Shown piece after piece: positions 12,641 to 25,779 of a stretch of DNA of 64,000 nt; the first letter of the stretch is position 1; the number at the start of each line of letters is the position of its first letter. The notes under the pieces were generated by a model, which worked only from the letters and a program-made list of their open reading frames with translations, was not told the DNA's origin and made no database searches. The position numbers were made by a program, and so were the translations under genes. The stretch is from positions 83,996,846 through 84,060,845 of the forward strand of contig NC_061862.1 in the NCBI RefSeq assembly GCF_907164915.1, written 5' to 3'. The stretch is from Impatiens glandulifera. Lineage: Eukaryota > Streptophyta > Magnoliopsida > Ericales > Balsaminaceae.

Positions 12641-13667
12641 GGTTTGTTTGAAATTGATATTTTTTTCAACCTCTTGAATTTAGTTTTGATCTTTTTAAAT
12701 ACACAAAATATTAAAATAAATATGGAAAATTTTTTACAAATTTGTTTTTTTTAATATATTTTTAGGATTTAAATATATAATTCATTTTAGATGAAATGGA
12801 TACAATAATTCATCAAAAATATTTATTTTTGTCTTTTATTTTGAGATAAAATGGGTAAAACATTTATCCTAAATAATTTTATTTTGTATTTTGGTCTTAA
12901 TCCTTAATTAATTTGATTAATTAACATAATAATTAATCCTAATTAATTATTTTAAATGGATTTTTATCATAAGTTTAATTATTTTGATTTTATTTATTTA
13001 AAAATAAATTAAAATAATTATTATAATATTATAAATTGAGAGATAGATTTTGAGTGTTTATAATAAGTTACAACTAAACAAGTTTATTTTATCGCCCATT
13101 CTATTATTTAAATAAATTTTATTCTATCACTTATTTATTAATTATTTAAACTTACAATATATTAATTAAAATATATTTTATTTATATTTTAAATATATAT
13201 GTTTTTGTTTTTTTAAGTTAACTATAATCAAACATTATTTAATATCTTTTCGTAAATTATATTACTCAATTTAAATATTAAAATATTATTTATTTTATTT
13301 TAATATTTTATCATTATATATTAATATTTTTATATAAAAAAACTCAACTCCTCAAAATTATTACCCATCAATATTTTATAAATAACTTTTAAATAAATAA
13401 TTATTTATTTTAATAAACCCTAACCAAGCAAACTCTAAATCTTTTTTCATGTTATTTTAATAACTCAAACAAAATTAATCATCATTTCACTATCCTCTCA
13501 TTATATCCCATTACTTAATTTATTAATAAAAATATTAAAATATATTTTATTTTAAATTATTATTTTTTATTTCATTTATATATATCAATACATTTAAGTT
13601 TTTTTATTAAAAAATAATTATTACCCTAAAATCATCAAAACCATTATTTTTCTCCTAAGTTATTAAA
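12641..13667. other. AT-rich intergenic DNA
   Basis: Very AT-rich sequence with no gene, conserved motif or clear repeat boundary. Confidence 0.6.
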
Positions 13668-13676
13668 CTAAATATT

Positions 13677-14160
13677 GGAAAATTTGACTAAATGGCCTTA
13701 AAGATTACCTTATTTGAGTTTTTGACCGGCGCATAAAATTAAATGCGCTGGTGACACCTTTTTATTTTTTTGGACGATTTTGCCCCTATCACAAGACGTC
13801 CATAATCGTGAGACGCAACCGGCATTCGCGAGACGCAATCGGCATTCGCGAGACGCAACCGTTAGTTGTGAGACGCAACCGAATGTCATGTGAAAAATCT
13901 ACAGTCGCGAGACGCAACCGGCATTCGTAAGACGCAATTTTTTTATTTTATTTTAAAAAATTTTAAAAAATAATAATAAATAAATTGCGTCTCGCGAATG
14001 CCGGTTGCGAGACGTAACCGGAGTTGTGTCTCCGGATTATAAACTTTTTGCAACGGGGATATTTTTGTCAAAAAAAAAAGTGTTATCAACGCATTTAAAT
14101 TTATGCGCCGATAAAAAAATCAAATAAAGACATTTTTAGTTTCCTTCAGTCAAATTTCCC
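13677..14160. mobile_element. Mutator-type MITE with internal subrepeats
   Basis: TIRs of about 100 bp or more begin GGAAAATTTGACTAAATGG on the left and GGGAAATTTGACTGAAGG on the right reversed. Both continue through a shared GGCGCATAAA(A/T)TTAAATGCG block. A candidate 9-bp target duplication flanks it (CTAAATATT 13668-13676; TTAAATGTT 14161-14169, 7 of 9 identical), the Mutator signature length. The interior carries several direct copies of GAGACGCAACCGGCATTCG and one inverted copy (13984-14014), and no transposase. Confidence 0.72.
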
Positions 14161-14169
14161 TTAAATGTT

Positions 14170-14640
14170 CATATTTTTATGTATTATTTTATTATTAATA
14201 AACCAATTTTTATAATTTTATAATAAATAAAACTATTTAAAATTTTAAATAATTGTGAATTACGAGATACATAGAGTACGGACATGATATGCTTTATTTT
14301 CCACGGGAGTCTACGGAAGATGCTTTTGTTTCTCATTTATGCTGAAACCCATCTTGTGACCTCTGACCGATGTTTTTTTTTTTTTTTACCAGTCACTACT
14401 TATTACTATATTTGACCACTAATAATAATCATCATCATTTATCTCAGTTACTACTTCACGTGGCTACTCTAAAATATTTTTATTGTCAGGATAAATTCGT
14501 ATAAATATTTAATTGTAATTAAATATTATTTAAAAAATACTCACTTCCCTCAAATTATCCGTCAACTTTTAGTAGGAAGAATTATATCATATTTTAGTTA
14601 ATTGATTAATGAATGGATTTTATTATTATTTAAATAATTC
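14170..14640. other. Intergenic DNA before the gap
   Basis: AT-rich, without coding signal. A poly-T tract lies at about 14371-14387. Confidence 0.5.
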
Positions 14641-15140
14641 NNNNNNNNNNNNNNNNNNNNNNNNNNNNNNNNNNNNNNNNNNNNNNNNNNNNNNNNNNNN
14701 NNNNNNNNNNNNNNNNNNNNNNNNNNNNNNNNNNNNNNNNNNNNNNNNNNNNNNNNNNNNNNNNNNNNNNNNNNNNNNNNNNNNNNNNNNNNNNNNNNNN
14801 NNNNNNNNNNNNNNNNNNNNNNNNNNNNNNNNNNNNNNNNNNNNNNNNNNNNNNNNNNNNNNNNNNNNNNNNNNNNNNNNNNNNNNNNNNNNNNNNNNNN
14901 NNNNNNNNNNNNNNNNNNNNNNNNNNNNNNNNNNNNNNNNNNNNNNNNNNNNNNNNNNNNNNNNNNNNNNNNNNNNNNNNNNNNNNNNNNNNNNNNNNNN
15001 NNNNNNNNNNNNNNNNNNNNNNNNNNNNNNNNNNNNNNNNNNNNNNNNNNNNNNNNNNNNNNNNNNNNNNNNNNNNNNNNNNNNNNNNNNNNNNNNNNNN
15101 NNNNNNNNNNNNNNNNNNNNNNNNNNNNNNNNNNNNNNNN
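14641..15140. other. Assembly gap (500 N)
   Basis: Exactly 500 unspecified bases. The round length suggests a placeholder gap whose true size may differ. Confidence 0.99.
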
Positions 15141-15759
15141 GTTGAAAAAATTATAGGTATTACACTAATACGGATAATAAGAGAAAATATTAATTAATCA
15201 AACAGTTTCAAGAATACCCTTACTAAAATAAAATAAATATACGAAACCTAATAAAATACAAGAATACTTAATTTAAAAAATATAGATAAGCAAATGTGGA
15301 AATTAAATATTAAATTTTAAATAATAAAATACTAACTATATAAATAAAAAATATGAAAGTCTAATTTAATGAATTTCAACATATTTTTGTGAGAATATAG
15401 AATATAAAAATAAAAGAACGTAAATAAAAATAAAACTATAAATCGTGGGAAACAACATATTATCAGAACCTAATATAATATAGCAAATACAACAACAGCT
15501 CCTAAGTGCAGCTAAAATCGATGCGTCTAGGTAGGGGAAGGAAGAGAGTTAAAAAGGCACAAAGGAAGCGACTAGTCCCTCTTTGTTGCCGAAGGCTTTC
15601 TTTAGATTAGCGGACTACTTGAACTGTTTACACCGATAATTGCTCATTTTGAACCGAAAGCATTGACTCGTAGAAGTAGAAACTTTTGAAGGGTGGATCC
15701 AAGGTCGACACTCAAGATTTTGATTATAATTAAAATATTAATGCATAAAAAAATATATC
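15141..15759. other. Intergenic DNA after the gap
   Basis: AT-rich with a more mixed stretch at about 15500-15710. No ORF, RNA gene or repeat boundary is recognised. Confidence 0.5.
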
Positions 15760-17665
15760 AAATTATTTATTTAAAACAATAAACAAATCAATATAATTAT
15801 TTTAACTTATTTATTATTATTAATTTATATTTTTTTATATTTTTTTATATTTTTTTGAAATAATTTAAAATTAAGAAATATAAAAGACTATTTTACTTTA
15901 TATTTATACATTATTATTTTAATCTTTATATTTTACTAAGTAAATTTGTATTATTAATTATATTAAAATTAATAAAAAAAATATGTATAATTATTATATA
16001 AAATATTTTAAAATAAAATATTTACATATTTTATATATAATATTTTATACTTTAACTTATATAAATAAATCTATTTATACATAATTAAAATTAGTATTAT
16101 ATAAATATTGTATATTAGAAAATATTGTTTGTATAAAATAAAATATTAATATACATTATTTTAGTAAAATCATATTTAAAATTAGAATATAAAATAATTA
16201 TGAATTAGTTCACAAAATAAATTATATTAGTTTTTATTTTAAAATATAATAAATAAATAAATTTTAATTAAAAGAAATATTAATTTTAATATTAATTATA
16301 CTTAAAATTAATAAATAATAATGTATAATTATTATATAAAATAGTTTTTAAAATAAATAATTTACATTATTTTATATATATTCTTCTTACTTTAACTTAT
16401 ATAAATAAATCTTATTTCTATATTAATTAAACTTTATGTATTATAAAATATTTGTATATTAAAAAATATTGTCGGTATAAATAAAATATTTAATAATAAT
16501 TATTTTTAATAAAATCATATATAAATTATAATATAAAATAATATGAATTAATTCACAAATAAATTATATTAGTTTTTATGTTTAAAATATAATAAATAAT
16601 GAATTTTTAATAAAAAGAAATATTAATTTTAATATTAATTATAATAAAATTAATAAAAAAAAATAATGTATAATTATTATATAAAATAGTTTTAAAATAA
16701 ATATATTTACATTATTTTAATATAATTCCTTATACTTTAACTTAATATACAAATAAATCTTATTTATATATTAATTAAAATTTATGTATTATTATAAATA
16801 TTTTATATTAGAAAATATTATTTGTATAAAATAAATATTAATAATAATTTATATTTGTATCTAAATAATATAATTTTAATATTAATAATATAAAATTAAT
16901 AAATAAAAAAAATAATGTGTAATTATTAATAAAGTAGTTTTAAAATAAATAATTTACATTATTTTATATATAATTCTTTATAATTTAACTTATATAAATA
17001 AATTTTATTTATATAGTAATTAAAATTTATGTATTATTGTAAATATTTATATATTAGGAAATATTGTAGATAAATACAATATTAATAATAATTATTTTAA
17101 TATAAAATTATATTTAAAATTAGAATATAAAATAATTATGAATTAGTTCACAACTAAATTATATATTTTTATTTTAAAATATAATAAATTAATTAATTTT
17201 AATTAAAAGAAATATTAATTATATTAAAATTAATAAAACAAATAATGTATAATTATTATATAAAATAGTTTTAAAATAAATATTTACATATTTTTATATA
17301 TAATTTTTTATACTTTAACTTATATAAATAAATTTTATTTATATATAATTAAAATTAATGTATTGTTATAAATATTTGTATATTAGAAAATATTGTTTGT
17401 ATAAACTAAAATATTAATAATAATTATATTTGTATATAAATAATATTAATTTTAATATTAATTATATTAAAATTAATAAAAAATATAATATATAATTTAT
17501 TATATAAAATAGTTTTAAAATAAATAATTTATATTATTTATATATTTTAACTTTTATAAATAATTTTATTTATATATTAATTAAATTTATGTATTATTAT
17601 AAATATTTGTATATTAGAAAATATTATTAGTATAAAATAAAATATTAATAATAATTATTTTAGTA
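15760..17665. repeat. AT-rich tandem array with long (~340 bp) and short (~245 bp) units
   Basis: Landmark motifs such as TATAATTATTATATAAAATA recur at about 15985, 16322, 16667, 16913, 17246 and 17490, giving spacings near 337, 345, 246, 333 and 244. Short units lack about 90 bp found in long ones (the part containing GAATTAGTTCACAAATAAA). The array begins with a head segment (15790-15960) that is not reiterated. The same sequence occurs once, inverted, at 24980-25560. Confidence 0.8.
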
Positions 17666-18942
17666 AAAAAGGTAAGGCTAGGAATTGATCACCTGAACTA
17701 CTATAAAGTTAACTTAAGAAAGAGATATAGATTAAATATATATATATATATATTTTTTAAACATTTTATACTGGGCTACAGCCCACCGCTGCCACCCTTG
17801 CTAAAAGAGGCTCCACGTTCATAAACTGATGTCTCAATCTTCACGTGAAACTGAATCCATCTCTAATTGAATATTGGCCATGTGTTGGTAACTGTTCATT
17901 TGGAAAAAAAAGTGATCTAACTCCTGCAAATTTGAACTATTTTACCCTCGCAATAAGCAATGTTATTGCTCTCAGATTACAAGTGAACATACATATGTTC
18001 GTATTATTTGTATTTATCTTAAGCTCTCGGTTTTGTTTTTTGGTGCTTTGCTAGTTAAAAACATTTGTAGTTTTGTACGTGGTCCAACAAGAAGATACTT
18101 GTCAGCTGTCAATGCTTGAAAGAAAGATAACCCAAGGTGAGTATTTAGCATTCTCTTACTAATTATATGCATTGAATTCTTTTAAAAAATAATTGTAGAC
18201 AAACATTATGTAGTGATATCCAACAATATGATAGATAAAGACGTCCGTAATTAATCCTAACTAATAAATAATTCGAGAATAAGGTAGTTATCATGGACGA
18301 ATCAGCTCACCCCGATTTTTTTTTTTTACTGTTAAAATATGAAATTACTCCCTAATTTTTTCAAAATTTTCAAAAGAATTCACTGTTTTGTTTATTTAAT
18401 TTTTAAAAAAATGGTAAAACTTACTTTTATTTACTCGTTTTATCTAAAAAAAAATCTTTATTTATTTAAGCCCACTTTAATTTTTTTTTAAACTCACCCA
18501 AATTCTATTGATTCTTCTTATTGAATTCAAGGCATTACCCTCAACATTTTCTCTCTACCAAACTCCATGGTTATTCTAAGTATTATTTAAATTTTAATAT
18601 TTAAAAATTGTTGGTTTTGAATATAAAAATTAAAAATTGATCAATTTATTGGGGATAATTATAGTCGGCATTAATCAATACGAACAATGTATAATGCGGT
18701 CTTGTTAACGTGTATTACATAATTCGGTTCACGTTGCCTAAGTTAATAATATCAATGGAGGGTTCTAAGGACCGGATGAGACCAATAGTATCATGATCGG
18801 TGATAACATTACATTACAGATGGCAATTAGCTCAATTCTGACCACATATGTGGTCCTTATAGGCCTTTTTTTTTTTTATTAATGATAAGAAACCCTAAAA
18901 TGAGACTCAGCTAGCTAAAAGTCTTTATAAACTCTCAATTGA

Positions 18943-18988
<46 letters not shown>

Positions 18989-19047
18989 TTTTGATATTAT
19001 TATATTATATTAATATTTTTTATTTATTTTAATATAGGAGAGCTTAG
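17666..19047. other. Intergenic DNA with old repeat fragments
   Basis: A short GC-richer piece (GGGCTACAGCCCACC, about 17772) looks like a transposon-end fragment. Around 18080-18137 a short open stretch ends in CCAAGGTGAGT, a good splice-donor shape, but it connects to nothing. Nothing else is recognised. Confidence 0.4.
18951..18988. repeat. (TAA)n microsatellite
   Basis: About 12 uninterrupted TAA/ATA units. Confidence 0.95.
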
Positions 19048-19055
19048 AATGACAC

Positions 19056-20257
19056 TGAGTAATAAGTGAGTCAATTGCTTCAGGCCAAATATTTTGGGGC
19101 ACCAAAATTTTTTAAAAATAAATAAATTATAATGATATGTTTCCTGACTTATTTTTAAAAAGCCCATAAATAATTACTTGATAACCTATCAATGATATGC
19201 CTAACTTAATTTATCAAAACACTATCTTACTTGAAGAAAAGAATCGCACGATTCTCATTTATCAAACAAAATCAAGGAAAAAGAAAAGAAAATCAGAACA
19301 AGCATTCTGGCAAAAAGTAAAGGAAACACTTTCCCCCAAACTCCAAGCCCGTCGTCGATCCTCCAGCTTGCCAGAATCGGAGCAGAAAACTCGGTCGTCT
19401 CCTTACCCGAACTCTTGGGTCTTTTCGCGTTCCAGCCTTGTTTCTCGGCACTGCGTCACTGCCCACTAGAGTTCTTCCTCCGATTTCGGTGAGATTTTTG
19501 GTTCGATTTACTGATTATTTTTGGTTGTTGAATGGACTGTTTGATGGAATTGTGAATTCACAATCTATATCTTCTATTATTGCATAGCGGAAGTGCAACA
19601 TTGTGGTTAATCATAGATTCATAGAATGCTGATTAATCTATAAATTTTTAATGCAGATTAGCATTTAGAGTTTTTATCAAGCATGCCTCCTATAAGAAAG
19701 ACAATTGTCTGGGGCAGAAAAAAGAAAGAAAAAACAATAGGAAGATGCTTTAGTTCAAAGTCAAGTAAGAAGCCTTAATAATGGATGGTGTTATCCAAAT
19801 TCCTCTATATCGCATATCGAGTTTTTGCTGACTATACCAGTTACTGTTGCATCTGCGGAAAGGAGTTTTTCCAAATTGAAGTTGATTAAACTTATCTTCG
19901 ATCAACTATGTAGCAAGAAAGACTAAATGGGTTAGCTATGTTATCTATCGAGAAAAAATTTATTGAGAAAGTTGATTATGCAAACTTGATCAACACTCTC
20001 GCTTCAAATGCGAGACAAGTAATATTCAAGTGACTATGTACTAGTTCGGAACATGAATTTTTATATTTTGTTTAGATCTTCTTTGTTTTTTTTAGTATTT
20101 ACTTATGTCATATTGTTTTGATAATATTTTATTTCTAAAATTAATGTTACAAATACTATTATATTTAAATCGATAAAAAATATATGTATGAATATTAAGT
20201 TTTGAGGGCACCAAGTTTTGTGTTCGCCTCAGGCCTCGAAATCTCAGGTCCGACACT
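19056..20257 (+). mobile_element. Internally deleted hAT element (zinc-finger MYM/TTF type)
   Basis: Perfect 8-bp direct repeats AATGACAC flank it (19048-19055 and 20258-20265). Near the ends, TTCAGGCCAAATATTTTGGGGC on the left resembles the inverted right end (GGCCTGAGGCGAAC...). Inside, on the plus strand, is what looks like the start of the transposase ORF (MPPIRKT, 19684 on, lysine-rich) followed closely by its last domain (19840-20033). Most of the middle of the gene is therefore deleted. The GC-rich leader at 19330-19490 with CT-rich motifs is the probable 5' UTR. Confidence 0.7.
19684..20033 (+). pseudogene. hAT transposase remnant, N-terminus joined to C-terminal dimerisation domain
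   Basis: The N-terminal piece begins with an ATG and a lysine-rich stretch typical of the start of TTF-type hAT proteins, then goes out of frame. At 19840-20033 the hAT C-terminal (dimerisation) domain can be read as VTVASAERSFSKLKLIK, then, after a frame change, LAMLSIEKKFIEKVDY and ending NARQVIFK with TGA. In intact relatives this domain lies several hundred residues from the start. The frameshift, an in-frame stop (TAA near 19923) and the missing DDE core make it non-functional. Confidence 0.68.
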
Positions 20258-20265
20258 AATGACAC

Positions 20266-23200
20266 CCCACCCCATTAATTTTTTTTATAAATTTATGTAA
20301 TGTCTATATATATAATTGACATAACTTATATAATCAATATATATAACTTTCGATATAAATTCTCTCTATTCTATCTAGAACTATATATAATAAGAGATAT
20401 AATTGAATTTTTAACGAACCTTTGTCGAGGAACTAGTGTCATGATTTTTGGTTGCTGGACTCCACTAGACTACAAGCTAGAGAAATTAGAGCTATCAAAA
20501 AGATTAGAATGAAATCATGGCGATGGAATTTTTAAAGAGATGCATAACTTATTACCTACGAGAACCAGATTTGGATGAGAGATGGTTGCGTGATTCGAAG
20601 GAAGAAAGGGAGGACATGGATGACTTAGACGAGTGAGATGGAACACGTGTAAATATTATATATATATATATATATTATATATCTATATATATATATATAT
20701 ATATATCTAATTATATTATATATATAATCTATATATATTATTATGGGTCATCCCGGACTATATCGCATGCAACTCATATATAGGTGGATTTGCCTCGATC
20801 GGCTAGTCCCATTTTAAGTGTTTACACTTTTTGATATAATTAGTTTCCAAATCTTTAAAAAAGTACTATCTCTAACTTTATTTAAGTGTTTCGAGATTCG
20901 AGTCTTTATTTGTCTTTTCTCTTATTAAAAGAATAGTGGAGTCATGTCTGATATCAAAGTTTTGACATCTTTAAATTTTATGATAAATTACATTTTCCTA
21001 CTTTTACATAATCAACCTATTAGAGGATTCAATAGGGATCAGGGGTGACATATATTAGGTTGATCCAAACTCCAACCATAACATAAATTCAAAATAAGAA
21101 TTTGGGTTAAATTTGGTTGGGTAAAAATTGGGTTAAGTTTATTTCGAATTAGGTTAGGTTATTCAAATTACTCAAATAATTTTAATAATTTATTATTTTA
21201 TATATATATATATATATATATTTAATTTTGAAATTAAAAGGTTAAGAAAGTCAAATTTGATCAAGTCAAAAATGATGAATAAGTAAAAAATGTGTTAAAC
21301 AGATTAAAAAAAATATATTAACATGTCAAAAATATATTAAACAAAGTTAATCAAAACAATACATATTAAACATGAAAATTCGGTTTTTTTTTTTTTAACG
21401 AGTCAAAACAAGTTTAAACGGTTCAAAGACAGGTTCAAAATGATATAAATCGAGTCAATATTTATTAAATGTGTTAAAATTTATTAAATAAGTTAAATGG
21501 TATTAAGCGAGTAAAAAACGTGTTAAATTGGTCAATATGTGTTACACCTAAACTTAACTTGTTAGACGAGGAGGAGTCTTCTTTTTTCTAATGTCGTGGA
21601 TCAAACGGTCTAAGATCTATCGGTTATACCAGATTATTACCCATTTTTAGCTTGGTTTTTTTTGTTTTCTTCTTTATTTTTTTTCCTTTTTTTACTTTCA
21701 TGTAAGAAATCAAACCATTTTTTATATTATTTTTATTTTATTTATTTATTCATCCATTTATAATTATTTATTTATTTTGTGTCCGGCATTTAATTAATTA
21801 ATGTTGGATGCAAAGTCATTTGTCGAACTAATTATTTTATTTTAAATCCTGTGCATGAGTTTGTTTATGAATTTTCAATTTTTTTTTTTAAATTAAATTC
21901 GGGATTTCTAAAGTTATAATATTGAAGGGTGCAAAAATTACAATTAATGCATCTTTCTGATGAATGAAGTTTACAAAGGTGAAAACCTACCTTTATCTTC
22001 CTTCGTCACGATCTCATGTGGAAAATTCGTAGATAGATAGACGTAATTGACTCCTTTTCTTCAATTTTCTATCGTATACTCATGTTTGATTTCTTTTGTT
22101 TTCATATAGTCAAAGAATATTTTTTATATTTATCGCAAGTCTACGCTTTTCTCATAATAGCTAGTTGAGACTCTAAATCATATTTTTTTTGTCTTTCTAA
22201 TCTGAATTCTTCCCAAAGACATTTCAATTCATATGTTCGTATCCTATTTTCTCTACCAGCGTAGTTTGTAACATTCATGAGTTGTGTCCACCACCAATGC
22301 TTCCCTCTGTTACTAATTCTGATTCCAAGTGAAACTAGTGTTCCCTTTTTTTTTTTTTGGTAATGTTCAGTCTTTCCCAATTTATTTTGAAGTTAGATTC
22401 CACAGTGGTCTGTTGTGTTATAGATAGAAAGTGTCTACCAGGGTATAACGACGTCAAGTATTTGTTAAACGGATTTAAAATATGTTAAAGCGGAGGACAA
22501 AAATGTGTTAAACATGTTAAATAGGTTAAAAATAAAAAAAATTGTTTAGGTTACCAAATTCATATCCGACCGACCAAATCCATATCCTCGTATTAGTGAA
22601 TAATTGTGATAAATGTGTCTTTCAATTTGATTATCATTGTGTATGGCTTGAGGCCTGCATAGGCCAGGGAAATCATTGTCGATTATGGTGAGTTATAACT
22701 TTTGTAGTACACTTAATTGATGAGATTAATATTATAATTTACGCTAAACACTGCAAAATAAATATGTTCAGCTTATGTCTAATTCGTATGACATAGGTTT
22801 TTAAGTTTAAGATGATTTGTTATTCATATATTGGTAGAGCATATATATGAGCATTGTCAATGATAAATGTGTCCTTTATTTGATCATCATTGTGTTTAGC
22901 TCCTTTCAGTACTTCTGTCATAATTATCGTTATTATGATTATTCTCCCGTTTTCCTCATTTTTTTTTTGTTGTTGCTAATCTTTTTCACAATGACTTTTT
23001 GTTTTTCTTATGTGTTAATATTCTTATTTGTGTATTTTCACCAAATAAATGAGATTCTTAATTTGATTTGCATAAATAAGGTTTGAGAAAAATATAAAGA
23101 TATATTACACCAACTAAGTTTAGAGGCATAATGGTTAAATGGTTCTTACTTTAGGTCAATGGAAATTTCGAATATCTTTCATTAGTAAAATTAACCTTGT

Positions 23201-24257
23201 TCTCTTAGTTTATCAAGTCTTACGATTTTAAGGTTTTTATTATTAAAATTATACAAAATAATTTTTTTCCTTAATAGTCTCAAATGTCGTTAACTTATTA
23301 TCTTCGTGATATTTATAAATAAATAATAAATAACATAATTTATATCAATAATTTAACTAATGAATTTTAAAGAAGGAAGAGTTTTAACTACCGAATTTTA
23401 AAAAATCGATAGTCAAAACATTCAATTCGCTGAAATTCGGCTGTTAATTTGTAATAATAATATTTTATTTATGTTATAAATATTACGTAGGTAATAAATT
23501 AATAACATTGAAATAGTTAGGAAAAACATCGTTCATATAACTTTAATCATAGAGAGACCAAATTTGAGGTTTAAGAAATATGTCTGAAATCTTAATTAGT
23601 CATAAAGTGTCAAAATTTCATAATTAGGCATTCTATTTGTAATATTACACAAATATTTTACAATAGATAATATAAAAAAAAAAATCTCATTTAGAGCGCA
23701 TCGTAGTTATACCAATTACTGATAAAAAAATATTTAAATGTATATATTATAAAAAAAATCAGAAATATTATTAATTTTTATTTATTTATATATTTATTAA
23801 TAATCTTTTTAATTTATCTCTTTTTCTATTTTGCTTCTTCTTGTAGATAAATAAGCCGTTTAAAAAAAACATAAGATAATATCAGCAACCACTTGTGTGA
23901 AGCATATATAAAGATAATGCAGAGGACCATTCCAGCCGTTCTTTGAGCTGGTTTGAAAGTTTTTTTTTTTCCTAAAACAACTCTGGTTTGATGAAATGTA
24001 AGAAAATTTGATTTTATTTATTTTTGATTTAAATTATTCTTTACATTTCTAAATTTTATTTAATAATTAATTTATATTAAAAAAGTAAGGAATAATTTTA
24101 ATATTTAAGATAAATATATTAATTAAGTTGATGATATGATTGGGGCTGTAACTACATTAAAAGCTATGTGGGGCTATAACCTGGCTGCAATGACGGAACT
24201 ACGTAGCGGGCTGTGGTGAGTTCTACTCCAGGGTAAATATTTAAAACCTATATAGAT
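20266..24257. other. Long intergenic stretch with scattered repeat fragments
   Basis: No gene is supported. AT dinucleotide tracts lie at about 20657-20716 and 21198-21220. Around 21040-21555 reiterated GTTAAA-type sequence is bounded by GGGGTGACATATATT and AATATGTGTTACACC, possibly an old MITE. GATAAATGTGTC..TTTGAT.ATCATTGTGT occurs twice (about 22609 and 22861), a diverged direct repeat. Confidence 0.4.
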
Positions 24258-24265
24258 GTTATATA

Positions 24266-24944
24266 TAGACCTGACCACGGTTCGAATTCGAACGAATTCG
24301 AATCGAATTTATTCGAATTCGAATTTATCAAAACATTAAACCATATTCAATTCTTTATAAGTCGAATCGAATACGAATTATGAAAATTCGAATTCGAATC
24401 GAATTCGAATCGAATTATTATCGAATTATAATCGAATCGAATTATAATCGAATTCGAATTAATTTTATAATTTTAATACTTAATTAAAAAATTCTAAAAC
24501 TTCTAATTTATTTAAGAATATTATTTTAATGTTTCAACCAAGTTCAATTATTTAATAAATAAATAGAGTTAATGTTTAATATTTTTAAAGTCTCAAGTCT
24601 CAAATCACATTCACAGCAGTCATAGTCACGGTCCTTTATTATTTTTTGTTCCAAATCTGACATATGTAATTAACACTCTCAAGTCTCAAGTTACATTCAC
24701 ACTCACAAGTCACACCGTATAATCTATTATTATTATAATATTAAATTTAATAATATTTGTGTCGAATTAGAATTCGAATCCGAATCGAATTCGAATCCGA
24801 TCGAATTCGAATTCGAATTCGAATTTTAAATATTGAAACCCGTATTCAATTCTACTCTAACAAATTCGAATTCTTGACGAATCGAATCGAATTTTAACAA
24901 ATCGAATCGAATCTCGAATAAAATTCTATTTGTGGCCAGGTCTA
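24266..24944. mobile_element. hAT-type MITE rich in TTCGAA motifs
   Basis: The ends read TAGACCTGACCACGG and, inverted, TAGACCTGGCCACAA. Direct repeats of 8 bp flank it (GTTATATA 24258-24265; GTTGTATA 24945-24952, 7 of 8 identical). Both subterminal regions are dense in AATTCGAATTCG/GAATCGAATC-type repeats, which may act as subterminal transposase-binding arrays. It has no coding capacity. Confidence 0.75.
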
Positions 24945-24979
24945 GTTGTATATATATATACGTATATGTTTAACAAGGT

Positions 24980-25560
24980 TCTGTCTAGTTGACTTTTAAT
25001 TTAAAAAGTGTAAAATTTGATCTTTTTCTTCTATAAAATTAAAATAATTTTAATTTCTTTATAATATTTTAAAATATAATAAAACTTAATATAATTCATA
25101 ATTATACTATTCTAATTTTATTAAAATAATTATTATTAATATTTTATTTTATACAAATAATATTTTTTAATATATAAATTTTAATTAACATATAAATAAA
25201 ATTTATTTATATAACTTAAATGATAAGAATTATATATAAAATAATGTAAATTATATAATAGTATTATTTATTTTAAAATTACATTAATATGATAATTATA
25301 TATTATTCTTTATTAATTTTAATATAATTAATAATACAAATTACTTATAAGATAAAAATTAAAATAATAATTATATAAATATAATGGTAAAATACTGTGA
25401 GATGTCAGACTAGTTTTTCTTTAATTTAAAAATATATATAAGATAAAATATTCTTTTATATTTTTTAATTTTAAATTAATTTTAAACTATTTCAAAATTT
25501 ATAAAAAATATAAATTAATATTAAAAAATAAGTTAAAACAGTTATATTATTTATTCTTTC
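24980..25560 (-). repeat. Single inverted copy of the 15760-17665 repeat family
   Basis: The reverse complement of this stretch matches the head and one unit of the tandem array: AACTTATTTTTTAATATTAA.., TTTGTATTATTAATTATAT.. and AAAATATTATTTGTATAAAA.. appear in the same order. It seems to be the unamplified form. No TIR or LTR could be defined. A small GC-richer insert (GTGAGATGTCAGACTAG, near 25400) is not present in the array. Confidence 0.65.
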
Positions 25561-25779
25561 AAAATGATTTATGAGCATTAGTATTTTATAATTGTTTCTC
25601 AAGTGTCTATTCACTTGATAATATGTTTTTGTCATGATTTTGTATTTTGTTATTATTTTCATATTTTGTTTTCTTTTTTCTATACTCTCACATAATTAGG
25701 CTCCACTAACTAGACGTTCATATTTTCTTTATTTATATATATAGTTAGTTTTTTCTCATTTAAAACCTAATTAATTTAA

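Noticed and set aside
14609..15145. 178-codon open frame
   Set aside because: It is almost entirely the N gap translated as X.
22141..22380. 79-codon minus-strand ORF ending in a charged helix
   Set aside because: The composition is protein-like but I see no family, neighbouring exon, promoter or homologous repeat, so it is not called as a gene.
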